Source: Ruminiclostridium cellobioparum DSM 1351 = ATCC 15832 (GTDB lineage: Bacteria > Bacillota > Clostridia > Acetivibrionales > DSM-1351). From it: a DNA stretch of 64,000 nt. Shown piece after piece: positions 47,600 to 57,805 of the stretch. The first letter of the stretch is position 1. The number at the start of each line of letters is the position of its first letter. Position numbers and translations under genes: made by a program. The notes beneath the pieces were generated by a model. That model made no database searches and was not told where the DNA came from. It was given only the letters and a program-made list of their open reading frames with translations. The stretch lies in contig NZ_JHYD01000032.1 of assembly GCF_000621505.1 (NCBI RefSeq), forward strand, positions 37,153-101,152, read 5' to 3'.

Positions 47600-48286
47600 A
47601 TGGTAGATACTTATAGAATTCGGACCAATTCTTTTTTAGACAGCAAAGCAACAGATTCGTTAATGCAATTGGTTACCAACGAAAAAAAAGAAAGAATAAA
47701 AAGGTTTGTACATAGAGAAGATGCTCTCAGGTGCCTGTTGGGAGATCTACTTTCCCGTTACGCCCTTGGTAAAAGAACTGGGTTAAAAAACAGTGAACTT
47801 AAATTCATGGTAAATGAATATAATAAGCCATTATTAGTAGCCCCTGAGCATTTACATTTCAATGTATCCCATTCCGGCAACTGGGCCGTTTGTGCTGTAG
47901 CAGACAAGCTTGTCGGTATAGACGTTGAATATGTTAAAAATATAGACCTAAAAATTGCCGAAAGATTCTTCACAAATTATGAATATGACAGCCTGGTGAA
48001 ACAGGATCCAAAAAATCGGATAAGATATTTTTACACACTATGGACATTAAAAGAAAGCTATATAAAAGCAGATGGAAGAGGCCTATCCTTACCTCTTGAC
48101 TCTTTTTCTATTGAGATAAATAATGATTCAATCTCAGTCATTACCGATAACGAGTTAAAATCATGTTTCTTTGAAATGTATGAAATTGATAATTTCCACA
48201 TCTCTTCAGTTTGCTCTTTGGACAGCAGTTTCAATACCACTCTAAAGGAAGTGACTTATTTTGATTTATTACAAACCTTAGCTTAA
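47600..48286 (+). CDS. 4'-phosphopantetheinyl transferase, Sfp type
   Basis: It loads the phosphopantetheine arm from CoA onto carrier proteins of fatty-acid, polyketide or nonribosomal peptide synthases. The 228-residue protein has the three Sfp motifs: FNVSHSGNW, VGIDVEYV (Mg-binding Asp and Glu) and LWTLKESYIKADGRGL. No PKS or NRPS gene lies in the window, so its partner is elsewhere. The ribosome site before the ATG is weak. A strong terminator follows at 48357. Confidence 0.92.
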   Translation: MVDTYRIRTNSFLDSKATDSLMQLVTNEKKERIKRFVHREDALRCLLGDLLSRYALGKRTGLKNSELKFMVNEYNKPLLVAPEHLHFNVSHSGNWAVCAVADKLVGIDVEYVKNIDLKIAERFFTNYEYDSLVKQDPKNRIRYFYTLWTLKESYIKADGRGLSLPLDSFSIEINNDSISVITDNELKSCFFEMYEIDNFHISSVCSLDSSFNTTLKEVTYFDLLQTLA

Positions 48287-48356
48287 TAATATTCAGATAA
48301 AAATGGACTACATCTATAATTTGTACAAATACAAAAAATAAATCTTTACTAACAGC

Positions 48357-48394
48357 AGTAGATGAAAAATATTAATCAATATTTTTCATCTACT
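48357..48394 (+). terminator. Intrinsic terminator after the Sfp-type gene
   Basis: AGTAGATGAAAAATATT and AATATTTTTCATCTACT form a 17-bp perfect stem with a 4-nt loop, then TTTTAAATTTT. The following ~90 bp before cotH's stop contain nothing else I can support. Confidence 0.85.
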
Positions 48395-48503
48395 TTTAAA
48401 TTTTAAATATTTACTTTTATTTGTTAACTGTATATTATTTCACGCTCTCAGCAATAAATTTAATCAATTTATAATATCAATGACCATAAATCATCAATTG
48501 AAT

Positions 48504-50078
48504 TTAAAAACCAGGTATCTGTCCCATTAAATACTTTTTAAACATGACCATATCAAGAGTATCAACAGACCCGCTTGAATCCACATCCGCCGCTTTTAAT
48601 GCATCACCCGACAAAATGGCTTCATTTAGCAGATGTTTTTTAAGGAGCGCATAGTCCAAGGCATCAACCTGCCCGTCATTATTAATATCTCCCTTTTTAA
48701 ATATCGGTGTGATAGGAACAGTTGCAAGATAATCCCTTACTGTAGTATGTCGGGAACTTACATGATTAACCAGATCATTCACAGCCTGGTTGAACTGGGT
48801 CTCGCCATACGACAGGAAGCTGTAATTGCTGCTTTCCCTTTCAGCTCCCACCACATAGGGTCTTACAAGTTCATGCAGCTGCCTTATTCTGGATGTTATA
48901 GCCGTCTGATTGAAGCAACCGCTCATTGCGTTCTGCATTTCGTTATGGTATATATTATTATAAACCGGATCATCCATTAAAAAGCGGATAAGAGGCCAAT
49001 TATTGCCAATTTCCCTAAGCGAGAGACTTGCAGGTATTCCGGGCATTGGCATGCCAAACGGATTATTATTGAGTGACATGTTAAAGTCACATGGCAGGTA
49101 AATCATCCGGCCGCTATTAGACAGATCCTGGTATAAGTAATAGTTTTTCGTCACCCAGCCATATGTATCAACATTAACTGCAGCTGTATTTATAGCCAGC
49201 CACCGAAGGAACTTGTTTACATCAAAGACTGATTCAAGTCCGGCTCTCCAACTTGCTGCATTTGTTCTTGGTGCATTGAGCTTATTAACCAGTGCTTGAA
49301 GATCGCTCCAATCGTTTGCTTTTTCATTGGTTTTCTTTTCAAAGCCCTGTTGGTTAAATGTGGTCAAATCTGCACCTGCTCCCGTTTCCCCCTTATATAA
49401 ATTACCTTTGGAATTAGGGAACTGTGTCTTTAGCATTTCATCCGCCGGGTCCTCTGTCATTGTATATAATCCCCAATATACCGGACCACTGCCCGTATCT
49501 ATATATACTCTGCAAAAAGTGGATCTAGCCGCTGGTATACCTCCGTCCCGCAGCATGTCACTAAATACTTTATCCCTGACAAATGAAGGATCAAACCAGT
49601 TATTGCTAAATGCCAGTTCTTTAAATCCGTAAAATTTTTGATTTTTTATTTCAGGATATTGATCTTCAAATTTATCGAAATTCAAACGGAACGGAAACTT
49701 ATGTTTTCCGCTCATTTTAGGTGTGAACAGTGTACTTTGCCCTTTGTACCTTATACCCACATTCCACCATGTAATATTGTTAAATTTTATAGTAGCAGGT
49801 ACATAAACGGGGTTTTGAGTACTTGTCATGTTTAAATTGTTAAGGTCTGTTTCCATTGTCCTGTAATTTTCAGGACTGATAGTTATATCCATACGCTGAA
49901 CTTTATTATCCGGGAATACCACAGTATAGTTTCCGTCTACATCACCATGAGTCTCTTTAGTCCACCCGTCCGGATGTTGAACTTCAGCTGCAAACACACT
50001 GACCTGTCCCGATGAAACAACTAAAGCCACTGCTAGAATAATAATAGATACTCTTATCATATTAGATAATTTACACAT
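48504..50078 (-). CDS. Secreted CotH-kinase protein with C-terminal type I dockerin
   Basis: A 524-residue secreted protein. The signal peptide ends near VSVFA-AEV. The CotH domain follows: RMDITISPENYRTM, GIRYKGQST, FPFRLNFDKFED, the kinase-like core FYGFKELAFSNNW and WGLYTMTEDPADEM, and LPCDFNMSL. CotH proteins are atypical protein kinases first known from spore coats. Residues ~465-524 are a dockerin: two repeats, GDINNDGQVDALDYALLKKH and ADVDSSGSVDTLDMVMFKKY, with Asp-rich calcium loops. The ATG at 50076-50078 has AAAGGA upstream. The dockerin implies attachment to cohesins of a cellulosome scaffold outside the cell. Confidence 0.9.
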   Translation of the reverse strand: MCKLSNMIRVSIIILAVALVVSSGQVSVFAAEVQHPDGWTKETHGDVDGNYTVVFPDNKVQRMDITISPENYRTMETDLNNLNMTSTQNPVYVPATIKFNNITWWNVGIRYKGQSTLFTPKMSGKHKFPFRLNFDKFEDQYPEIKNQKFYGFKELAFSNNWFDPSFVRDKVFSDMLRDGGIPAARSTFCRVYIDTGSGPVYWGLYTMTEDPADEMLKTQFPNSKGNLYKGETGAGADLTTFNQQGFEKKTNEKANDWSDLQALVNKLNAPRTNAASWRAGLESVFDVNKFLRWLAINTAAVNVDTYGWVTKNYYLYQDLSNSGRMIYLPCDFNMSLNNNPFGMPMPGIPASLSLREIGNNWPLIRFLMDDPVYNNIYHNEMQNAMSGCFNQTAITSRIRQLHELVRPYVVGAERESSNYSFLSYGETQFNQAVNDLVNHVSSRHTTVRDYLATVPITPIFKKGDINNDGQVDALDYALLKKHLLNEAILSGDALKAADVDSSGSVDTLDMVMFKKYLMGQIPGF

Positions 50079-50549
50079 AATTTTCATTCCTTTCGTTTTT
50101 AGGATATACACGCAATAAAAAATCATCTTTAAGATATATACTTAAATATCATTCTCAGGATTGGCTAACAAAAACTCATCATAAAATGTATTGCAAATAC
50201 GATGACAATAATTTTATTACATATAAAATCTATTACTTGATTAACTGACCAGGCACAATTCTGATTTTTACCACCTCCACTTTATTACTTTCTCTTGACT
50301 TACCCTATGGAAAAGAAATACTTACTGCTACTTTTCCGACCACCACCTCCAAATATATTTTTCCGTATACGTATATATTTTCTGCACTACTTTGTAAATA
50401 AAAGATATGTATTGCACTAAATTGTATATTTATACCGTTAGTTTGATTATATTGTACCATTATTTTACATATAATTCAATATTTGTAATTATTTAGAGCT
50501 TTATTTGAAAATAATACCCTCTATTGACAATGTTATTGCTGGAGACAAA
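50079..50549. other. AT-rich upstream region of cotH
   Basis: About 470 bp without a supported gene. On the minus strand it must hold the cotH promoter and leader; a long purine-rich stretch with two GGAGGTGG sites near 50270 and 50340 is visible. No clean promoter pair or riboswitch was recognised. Confidence 0.4.
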
Positions 50550-50585
50550 ATAACCGGATGTCATAAAATTCTAACATCCGGTTAT
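50550..50585 (-). terminator. Intrinsic terminator after the GH2 locus
   Basis: ATAACCGGATGT and ACATCCGGTTAT form a 12-bp perfect stem. On the minus strand it lies about 85 bp after the GH2 stop and ends the second sugar locus. The following T-tract is weak. Confidence 0.6.
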
Positions 50586-50668
50586 AAAAGAAAATTTCCA
50601 CTAATTTTTTAGATAAGCCCTATCCGCTATGACAATGTTATTATAATTTTCTACCATAAACTATATTG

Positions 50669-53600
50669 CTATTCTCCATAAACATCAAACTCACAATGAC
50701 CAGCCCAGCCTCCGTCAGGCAATCCATTGTAAACTATCTTTACATATCTGGCCTTTTCACTGAAGCTATCCTCCCTTATACGTGCACTGCTTGTTTGTCC
50801 TGTCTGATTCACTGCCAGTCTCCAGTTTTGTCCGTCATCTGAGACCTGAATAACATATAGGTAATTGCCTTCCTCTTCAAACACCACCCTGCTGCCAGTT
50901 ATTGCATATATCTCACCAAGGTCAACCTGCCACCAGTGACCTGCATGTGCATCATTGGCACACCATCTACTGTATATATTACCGTCGTTTCCTTTTAAAG
51001 CGGAATAACCTGTTGATTTTTCACTGTCTGAAACAGCAGGTTTCTTCAGCGCCAGATTATGTCGCAGATCTGTATTAATTTTTTTGTCTGTATTAAACAG
51101 AGAGCTTATTTGCTCAACAGTAAGTTCCTGTGAAGGTTCAAAACATGAGCTTCCCATATATTTCAATATACTTTGTCTTAGCTGCCTGGCAGCAGGGCGC
51201 TTTTCAAGTTCACTTTCAATATCCATCGAACAAACCAGCAGTTTCCCATTGCCTGCCTTTGCTTCAAAGAGGTTTGATATCTTGTGATTATTAAAGAAAT
51301 TCGGTATAACCTGTATTATTGGTTCATATCCTTCAGGCATGCTATCGAGGCAAACAGATACAGAGTTTTCTAATAAATCCTTCCATTGATAACTGGAATA
51401 GAAATCCGTAGGAAAATCGTTAAAAACAGCATGAGAATTGTCACAATATATACCACACGGATCTTTGCTTGTAAAATGTACCGGGCTCCAAAATACAGGA
51501 AAAAATTTACCTGGATAAACTGTATTAAGAAGTGATGCTTCAGGACACAAAAGCACATTTCCGCCATGTTTCAGTTTTTCCTTAACCTCTTCAGTAATGG
51601 TATTGGCAAATAATATATCACTCTCTTTTATTTTATCTGCATCTATATATTCCTGTACAGGGTATACCCATATATCCCATGAATTTGTTACGTTGGCATC
51701 TTGTATACCTGCAACTATTGTAAGCTTGGAAGCTTTTTTCACACTGTTAAGGCTTATGCCGCGGATAGAATATACTTTGATCCCATTTCCAACGGGTATT
51801 GAAACTCCGCCTGTTTTATCCGAAAACAGTTCTTTACCCTGTTCATCTTTGATACTCCAATAAATTGTTGAATACTTAATATCATCACTGCCAAAATGCG
51901 CAAACTCCAAATCTGCCTCGAAGGTTTCATCGTTCAGGTATATACGTTTATGCATTCGAAGGAGTGGAACTGTTGGGCTGCAAAACTGTCTAAATTTCTC
52001 GGGCTCAACTAATCCCTTTGATTCCCAGAAACTGTCCAGTATACCCACAGTGGCAGTACTTTGTCCTGGAAAATCATGAATATCTAAAAGTTGAAATCCC
52101 GCAAATCCATTAGTCCGAAGGGCAGCTTCAATTTCATCCTTGTAAAGCTGTAGTGCCAGCATTCCTGAACCTCTCATGAAGTTTTCAGAATATTTAAGCA
52201 TATTCATATTTTCCAGATCATTGTAAATTGCCTCCAGGTTAATCGGTCTAAGCACTCCCTTATATTTGGATATCTCATTCATGTTAGGGTAAACGCAATA
52301 TTGTCCAACTTCATGGGATACAATTGGTATATTTCTTAATGCAGCCCCGTTTTCATAGTCCAGTTCAGTAGTTTCCGCCATTTTATCAAGATAATATTGT
52401 CCCCTTATTCCAACCGTATCTACAGATTGTGCTACAAAAAAATCATCAGCTTCATCCGCTGCTCTGTCCCAATTTGATGTAAGGGTATAAACAAATCTGC
52501 CATCTTCTTCTTTAAGCATGGAAATAATGTCATGCAGAAGATTAAAATCTCCATTTAGTTCATTACCATTGCTGAACATACAAAAGGAAGGATGATTACC
52601 GTAGGTGCTGATAATTCTTCTCGCTTCAGCTGGCAGATATGAATAATGCTCCGGGTAGCATCCTATGGTATAATTGGTCCACGTATCCATCCATACCGGT
52701 CCTTCTATCTGCAAGTATATTCCAATTTCATCTGCTGCTTTGAATGCAGCTTCAGGCGGACACCACGAGTGAAATCTTATATGGTTAAGTCCATATTCCT
52801 TAACTGTCTTAAATATTTTGTGCCAATCCTCTGCCTCCATAGGCGGATAGCCTGTTAACGGGTAAATACAGCAATCCAATGTTCCTCTGAGAAATGTTTT
52901 TCTGCCATTTACAGTAAACTGTGTACCTGAGGCTTTGAACTCTTTCATTCCGAAAACTACATTTTTTCTGTCCGAAATAATCTGTTGTCCTCCTGCACCT
53001 GAAAGCAATAATTCCATTTCATAAAGATTGGGTGAAAATTCATCCCATAAAAGCAAATGTTCTCCCATTTGGTATTCAAATTGCAAAATACCAGCATCTT
53101 TATTATTTATTTTAAATATTGCCGGTTCAATCCTATGAGTGTTATTATCACAAATACTTTTTACGTTGACTGTAAGAGTATATTCTAAATCTAAGTTTGT
53201 ATAATTTTCTATTTTAGTTTTAAAAAAAACCTTTCTATTGATAAGATCAGGGTAAATCTGAACATCACTTAAAAAAACCTTATCAGTAGCATATATGTTC
53301 ATTCTTCCCACGATACCATTCCATATGGTCTGTGTTTCGTCTGTATATGCACTTGGATGCGGTCCTATTTTATGGATATCTCTATTATCAATCATTATAG
53401 TCAGATTATGCTCTCTCCCCGGAATTACATAATCAGAAATATCATAAACATGTGGGGTTGACAGGCTATCCTGCTGGCCAACTTCATTTCCATCAATCCA
53501 TAATATAGATTGATACATCACTCTTTCAAGAAAAATTACTATCCTTTTTTCATTCCACTCAAGCGGGATTTTGATTGATCTTTGATACCACACAGCCCCA

Positions 53601-53836
53601 ACATACCTGTATTTCTGTCTTAGACATTTAACTGTTTCCTTTGCCAGGACAGGTTCCATTTTCAGCGGTTCACCCTGCTTATTTTCATTTGTTGTCCCGG
53701 GCAGGCAAAAACCTTTATTGTCCAGTTCACCCATATACCATTTACTTTTGAAACCTGTATCCTCGGGATCAAGTTGAAAATTCCATTGTCCTGCCAGGTC
53801 AATTAAATATGTATTTTCTTCATAATTATTACTCAC
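50669..53836 (-). CDS. Cytoplasmic glycoside hydrolase family 2 with C-terminal CBM32-like domain
   Basis: A 1055-residue GH2 glycosidase without signal peptide. Order: N-terminal jelly-roll sugar-binding domain (about 10-185), Ig-like domain (about 190-300), TIM barrel, extra beta domains, and a C-terminal F5/8-type (CBM32) domain from about residue 950 (NLALKKPAVSDSEKSTGYSA; HWWQVDLGEIYAITGSRVVF). The acid/base Glu is in SNGNEL (about 426), the likely nucleophile in SHEVGQY (about 509). The start is GTG (53834-53836) with GAGGAGG upstream. It closes the second sugar locus. Beta-galactosidase, mannosidase, glucuronidase or arabinosidase cannot be told apart here. Confidence 0.9.
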   Translation of the reverse strand: MSNNYEENTYLIDLAGQWNFQLDPEDTGFKSKWYMGELDNKGFCLPGTTNENKQGEPLKMEPVLAKETVKCLRQKYRYVGAVWYQRSIKIPLEWNEKRIVIFLERVMYQSILWIDGNEVGQQDSLSTPHVYDISDYVIPGREHNLTIMIDNRDIHKIGPHPSAYTDETQTIWNGIVGRMNIYATDKVFLSDVQIYPDLINRKVFFKTKIENYTNLDLEYTLTVNVKSICDNNTHRIEPAIFKINNKDAGILQFEYQMGEHLLLWDEFSPNLYEMELLLSGAGGQQIISDRKNVVFGMKEFKASGTQFTVNGRKTFLRGTLDCCIYPLTGYPPMEAEDWHKIFKTVKEYGLNHIRFHSWCPPEAAFKAADEIGIYLQIEGPVWMDTWTNYTIGCYPEHYSYLPAEARRIISTYGNHPSFCMFSNGNELNGDFNLLHDIISMLKEEDGRFVYTLTSNWDRAADEADDFFVAQSVDTVGIRGQYYLDKMAETTELDYENGAALRNIPIVSHEVGQYCVYPNMNEISKYKGVLRPINLEAIYNDLENMNMLKYSENFMRGSGMLALQLYKDEIEAALRTNGFAGFQLLDIHDFPGQSTATVGILDSFWESKGLVEPEKFRQFCSPTVPLLRMHKRIYLNDETFEADLEFAHFGSDDIKYSTIYWSIKDEQGKELFSDKTGGVSIPVGNGIKVYSIRGISLNSVKKASKLTIVAGIQDANVTNSWDIWVYPVQEYIDADKIKESDILFANTITEEVKEKLKHGGNVLLCPEASLLNTVYPGKFFPVFWSPVHFTSKDPCGIYCDNSHAVFNDFPTDFYSSYQWKDLLENSVSVCLDSMPEGYEPIIQVIPNFFNNHKISNLFEAKAGNGKLLVCSMDIESELEKRPAARQLRQSILKYMGSSCFEPSQELTVEQISSLFNTDKKINTDLRHNLALKKPAVSDSEKSTGYSALKGNDGNIYSRWCANDAHAGHWWQVDLGEIYAITGSRVVFEEEGNYLYVIQVSDDGQNWRLAVNQTGQTSSARIREDSFSEKARYVKIVYNGLPDGGWAGHCEFDVYGE

Positions 53837-53882
53837 AATTAATACCTCCTCACTAAAAATAACGATATCCTCAAAAGTATCC

Positions 53883-53932
53883 CCTAAGAATAACTGAATG
53901 AAGCAATAACACTCCATTCAGTTATTCTTAGG
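53883..53932 (-). repeat. Intercistronic 18-bp stem-loop between the binding protein and GH2 genes
   Basis: CCTAAGAATAACTGAATG (53883-53900) and its exact complement at 53915-53932, with a 14-nt loop. No good T-tract follows on the minus strand, so it is more likely an mRNA stabiliser or weak terminator that keeps the binding protein transcript abundant over the downstream GH2. Confidence 0.7.
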
Positions 53933-53978
53933 CTACTTTTTATTAATACATATCACAGCAATCGCTGCATCTGTTGCA

Positions 53979-55646
53979 TTATTTGCTAGCCTTATAAAAA
54001 TCGTTACCATTCTTTATAACCTGATCTCCGCCTGCTTTCAACCATTTATCTACCATTTCGCCCCATGCTTTATCAAAATCATTGCTATTTCCAACTACTG
54101 CCTTGAGATACCCTTCCGCGAATATTGATAACAGTTTATTGGCATCACCGAGTACTGAATCGTCAACTACATTTGTCAAAGGACTTGCAATAGCATATTT
54201 GGCATTATTTGCCTGCCAGTCTGCAAACTGTCCCGTTGCCATATCGTCAGGCAACCATGACCTGACGTCCTTAAAAGCCTCATCATAGTTGAAATTGTGT
54301 TCTTTTATGGGAATATACGCATATTCATGATAATTCATAGCGCCCCAAGTCAAAGGATAAAGGTAACCATTCTTTTTTGTATCCCAATCCTTATCGCACT
54401 CTGCCTTATTTATATAATATACTCTTCCGCCGTTCTCTTCTTTGAATTCTGTAAAGTGCACACCTTTTATACCAAACTCAGTGAGCTCTCTGCCTTCTTG
54501 TGACAGAGTATAATCCATAAGTTCTATTGCCTTTTCAGGATTTTTGCTTGTACTTGGAATAACATTACCCCACCAGTATCCGCCTGTATGTCCTCCATTT
54601 GCCGGGACTCCGTTAACTCCATTTATTGGTGCAAAGGCTGCAACTTTTGCATTAGGATTAATTTTTTTGAGTTTATCAACAAATACATTTGGGATAGATG
54701 TCAATGCTATACCATATTTACCTTGAGCAAATGCATCTGATTCCGGTCCCTGTGCAGAATCAAATTTCAAACTTAACCAATCTTTATTTATAAGTCCTTC
54801 ATTTACAATTTTATTAACAAATCTGGTTGCTTCCTTCGCTCCATCAGATACTTCCCATCTGGTTACAGTTCCATCAGCCTTTTCAACCCACTTTCCCGAA
54901 CCGGCATTAACAGCAAATGCCCTGTTTATAAATTGGAATACATCTGCTGGATCAACCTTCCCATTTTCCATTGCAAACCAACCATAGGTGTCATTTTTAC
55001 CGTTCTTGTCCGGATCGTTTTCCTTAAAGGCTTTGATTACCTGATACAACTCATCAATATTTGTTGGGACCTTCATCCCGAGATTATCCAGCCAATCCTG
55101 ACGGATTATGTATGCCCATTGTTGCGGACATAAGCCTATCGGTTTATAATATGCTTTTCCGTTAACTTTCAGCAGCTTATATACATCCGCATTAATAACT
55201 GAGCTCACGTAAGGATATTTACCATCTTTCAAGTAATCATCGTATGCCAAAACCAGACCATTCTTTACCCACTCATTCAGCGTTTTACCTGCATCACAGT
55301 TCAATATATCTATCTGCTCTCCTGATGCCATCATTATATTCTGTTTATTTGGAAACTGATCCCAGGGAAAAGTAACGATATCCAGCTTAGTATTTGTTTT
55401 CTTCTGTAATTCAATCAAAATTCTGTCCTTGGCAGGATCCTGTTCATTTGCGGCTCTGACCCATCGGATAGTAACAGGCTCAGTAGCCGCCTTTTCTACC
55501 TCTTTCGAACCAGTACTTGCAGAACTACTGCTTACTGCAGCTGTTTCATCAGCTGCTTTATTGCTCCCGCAACCGCTTAATACAGCAGTTAGGATTACAA
55601 CTGATAAAAATATTGCCAATGACTTTGAAATGTTCTTGTACATCAT
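53979..55646 (-). CDS. Carbohydrate ABC transporter substrate-binding lipoprotein (LplA/YtcQ type)
   Basis: A 555-residue extracellular sugar-binding protein of family 1. The signal ends in the lipobox LSGC; a Ala/Ser-rich linker follows. Features include WDQFPNKQNIMMASGEQIDI, QWAYIIRQDWLDNLGMKVPT and GGHTGGYWWGN. The long form matches LplA/YtcQ-like proteins that pair with LplB/YtcP permeases, as here. GGAGGA lies six bases before the ATG. A stem-loop at 53883-53932 follows the stop and may raise its mRNA level relative to the enzyme gene. Confidence 0.93.
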   Translation of the reverse strand: MMYKNISKSLAIFLSVVILTAVLSGCGSNKAADETAAVSSSSASTGSKEVEKAATEPVTIRWVRAANEQDPAKDRILIELQKKTNTKLDIVTFPWDQFPNKQNIMMASGEQIDILNCDAGKTLNEWVKNGLVLAYDDYLKDGKYPYVSSVINADVYKLLKVNGKAYYKPIGLCPQQWAYIIRQDWLDNLGMKVPTNIDELYQVIKAFKENDPDKNGKNDTYGWFAMENGKVDPADVFQFINRAFAVNAGSGKWVEKADGTVTRWEVSDGAKEATRFVNKIVNEGLINKDWLSLKFDSAQGPESDAFAQGKYGIALTSIPNVFVDKLKKINPNAKVAAFAPINGVNGVPANGGHTGGYWWGNVIPSTSKNPEKAIELMDYTLSQEGRELTEFGIKGVHFTEFKEENGGRVYYINKAECDKDWDTKKNGYLYPLTWGAMNYHEYAYIPIKEHNFNYDEAFKDVRSWLPDDMATGQFADWQANNAKYAIASPLTNVVDDSVLGDANKLLSIFAEGYLKAVVGNSNDFDKAWGEMVDKWLKAGGDQVIKNGNDFYKASK

Positions 55647-55708
55647 TTTATCCTCCTTTTATATTAATCAACCGTTTTACGGTGGATTTTTCTATGTGAG
55701 TATCTGTA

Positions 55709-56575
55709 TTAACCTTTAACGGCACCCATCATGATACCTTTACTGAAAGAGTTTTGAACAAATGGATATATAATTAAAACTGGTATGATTCCGATAATTA
55801 TACAGGCCATTTTGAACTGTTCGGGATTGGAAGCCACTGTTGCTACACCTACCTGTGCCATAACAAGATTTTGTATAATCATCTGTCTCAGAACAACTTG
55901 TAGAGGATACATATTATTTGAACTAATAAACAGTGTTGCCATGAAATAGTCATTCCAGTATGCTACTCCATAGAAAAGGCTTACAGCGGCAAATACCGGC
56001 TTTGAAACAGGTATTATTATTTTAAAAAGAATCTGGACATCATTATAGCCATCAATTTTGGCGGCTTCCTCCAGACTTTCAGGGAGACTTGCAAAGTAGT
56101 TTTTCATGATTATCAGGTTATAGGTTGAAATCGCCAGAGGTATTGTTAAGGCAAAAATTGTATCGTCCAGATGCAGATTTTTGACAAGTACATAGAATGG
56201 TACTAAACCTCCGCTGAAAAACATTGTAAAAACCAGTATCTTAAACAAAAAATTACGGCCGGGAAGTCCCTTTTTACTTAAAACATATGCTCCCATTGAA
56301 GTAAGCAGCATACTTAAAGCCGTGCCTAATCCGGTTACCTTTATTGAGACAAATAATGAATTTATAATACCGCCCAGACTGGAGAATGCTCTCTTATACT
56401 CGTCTAAGCTAAAACTTTTAGGCACCAAATGGTATGTATCCCTCAAATATACATCTGGTGAAGACGTTGAAATGACAAATATGTGCCACATAGGTAATAG
56501 AATGGCTAACGAAAAAAGAATCAATACCAGATAGATTAATATATCAGCTATTCCGAATTTAAATCTTGATTTCAT
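55709..56575 (-). CDS. Carbohydrate ABC transporter permease (YtcP type, CUT1)
   Basis: A 288-residue channel subunit with six hydrophobic spans and the EAA loop LEEAAKIDGYNDVQILFKII near residue 160-180. The C-terminus FVQNSFSKGIMMGAVKG is characteristic of YtcP/LplC permeases. It lies 20 bp after the partner permease and 62 bp before the binding protein. No ATPase is encoded locally. Confidence 0.93.
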   Translation of the reverse strand: MKSRFKFGIADILIYLVLILFSLAILLPMWHIFVISTSSPDVYLRDTYHLVPKSFSLDEYKRAFSSLGGIINSLFVSIKVTGLGTALSMLLTSMGAYVLSKKGLPGRNFLFKILVFTMFFSGGLVPFYVLVKNLHLDDTIFALTIPLAISTYNLIIMKNYFASLPESLEEAAKIDGYNDVQILFKIIIPVSKPVFAAVSLFYGVAYWNDYFMATLFISSNNMYPLQVVLRQMIIQNLVMAQVGVATVASNPEQFKMACIIIGIIPVLIIYPFVQNSFSKGIMMGAVKG

Positions 56576-56595
56576 AAGTGTCCTCCTTATAATCC

Positions 56596-57558
56596 TTAAT
56601 AGATACTTTCTTCGCCTAATTTTTTAACAACAGAGTTCGATACAACCAGCAATGTCATACAAATTAATGACTTAAACATACTTGCGGCAGCTGCAAAACT
56701 GAACTTATTATCTCCCAAGGCTGTCCTGAAAATATAAGTATCTATAATATCACCCTTGTCATATACCATTGGATTATAAAAATTGTAAACCTGATCAAAC
56801 CCCCATGTTAAAACCTGTCCCAGCATCAGAATAAACATAATGACAATGATATTCCTTATTCCGGGTAATGTGACATACCATATCTGCTGCCACCGGCTTG
56901 CTCCGTCTATATCTGTTGCCTCATAAAGCTCAGCGTCTATACTCGCCATAGCTGCAACGTAGATTATTGAAGAAAATCCTGCCTCTTTCCAGACATCAGA
57001 CCATATAAGAACTCCACGGAACATATTTGGATTTGAGATGATATCCGGTGTATTTATACCCATACTTGTACATATAGCATTAATAATGCCGCTCTCGGGA
57101 CTTAATAAGGTCATGAATATGGATGCTACTATTACCCATGATAGAAAATGAGGTAAGTATACTATGGTTTGAATTGTCTTTCTAACCTTTATATGCCGTA
57201 TTTCATTTAATAACAAAGCTACTACAATAGAAATAGGAAATTCAATTATTATTCTGTAAACAGCAATTATTGCGGTGTTCCAAAATGCCCTCCAAAAATC
57301 TTCATCCTGCCATAATTCCTTAAAATGTGTTAACCCGACAAATGTACTTCCAAATACGCCCTTACTCATGCTATAATCCTGGAATGAAATGACTATTCCA
57401 TACATCGGGACATAACAAAAAATAATATACCAGATTAATACTGGAATTAGCATTAGATATAAATATTTATGGTATAAAATCAATTTTAGTTTCTTCTCTA
57501 ACGTGAAACGTCGACCAATTGATTTATAGCATTCGGTACCGGTCTGCTGCGAGCTCAT
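56596..57558 (-). CDS. Carbohydrate ABC transporter permease (LplB/YteP type, CUT1)
   Basis: The other channel subunit, 320 residues with six spans; WYIIFCYVPMYGIVISFQDY is a strong LplB/YteP signature, and the EAA loop is YEATDIDGASRWQQIWYVTL. GGGGAG precedes the ATG. The region upstream has a TATAAT on the minus strand (57607-57612) without a good -35, as expected for a promoter that needs an activator such as the nearby AraC-type regulator. Confidence 0.93.
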   Translation of the reverse strand: MSSQQTGTECYKSIGRRFTLEKKLKLILYHKYLYLMLIPVLIWYIIFCYVPMYGIVISFQDYSMSKGVFGSTFVGLTHFKELWQDEDFWRAFWNTAIIAVYRIIIEFPISIVVALLLNEIRHIKVRKTIQTIVYLPHFLSWVIVASIFMTLLSPESGIINAICTSMGINTPDIISNPNMFRGVLIWSDVWKEAGFSSIIYVAAMASIDAELYEATDIDGASRWQQIWYVTLPGIRNIIVIMFILMLGQVLTWGFDQVYNFYNPMVYDKGDIIDTYIFRTALGDNKFSFAAAASMFKSLICMTLLVVSNSVVKKLGEESIY

Positions 57559-57701
57559 CTTGTTCTCCCCTTATGTTTATATTGTATCTTGCGATTGCAT
57601 GTGTATATTATAGCTAAGTATACATAAGAAAAACACGAATGAAATTTAGCATTTATTCAGATTTCTTAACAGGATTAATATCCGAATTATTCAAAAAAGG
57701 G

Positions 57702-57739
57702 CAAAACAAAACCCCCAAACCTTTTATTAGGGTCGAGGG
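57702..57739 (-). terminator. Intrinsic terminator after the double-sensor kinase gene
   Basis: Minus strand CCCTCGACC and GGTTTGGGGG pair imperfectly, followed by TTTTGTTTT. It lies about 65 bp after the kinase stop and separates regulators from transporter genes. Confidence 0.6.
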
Positions 57740-57805
57740 CAATTATTTTCTATTTTTGCCTCAAAAAACATATTGTAAATTTAACTGATTAGAATGATTT
57801 ATTTA

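Noticed and set aside
48560..48740. Two imperfect repeats at the end of the CotH gene as a DNA repeat element
   Set aside because: They are the two Asp-rich halves of the dockerin, explained by protein structure.
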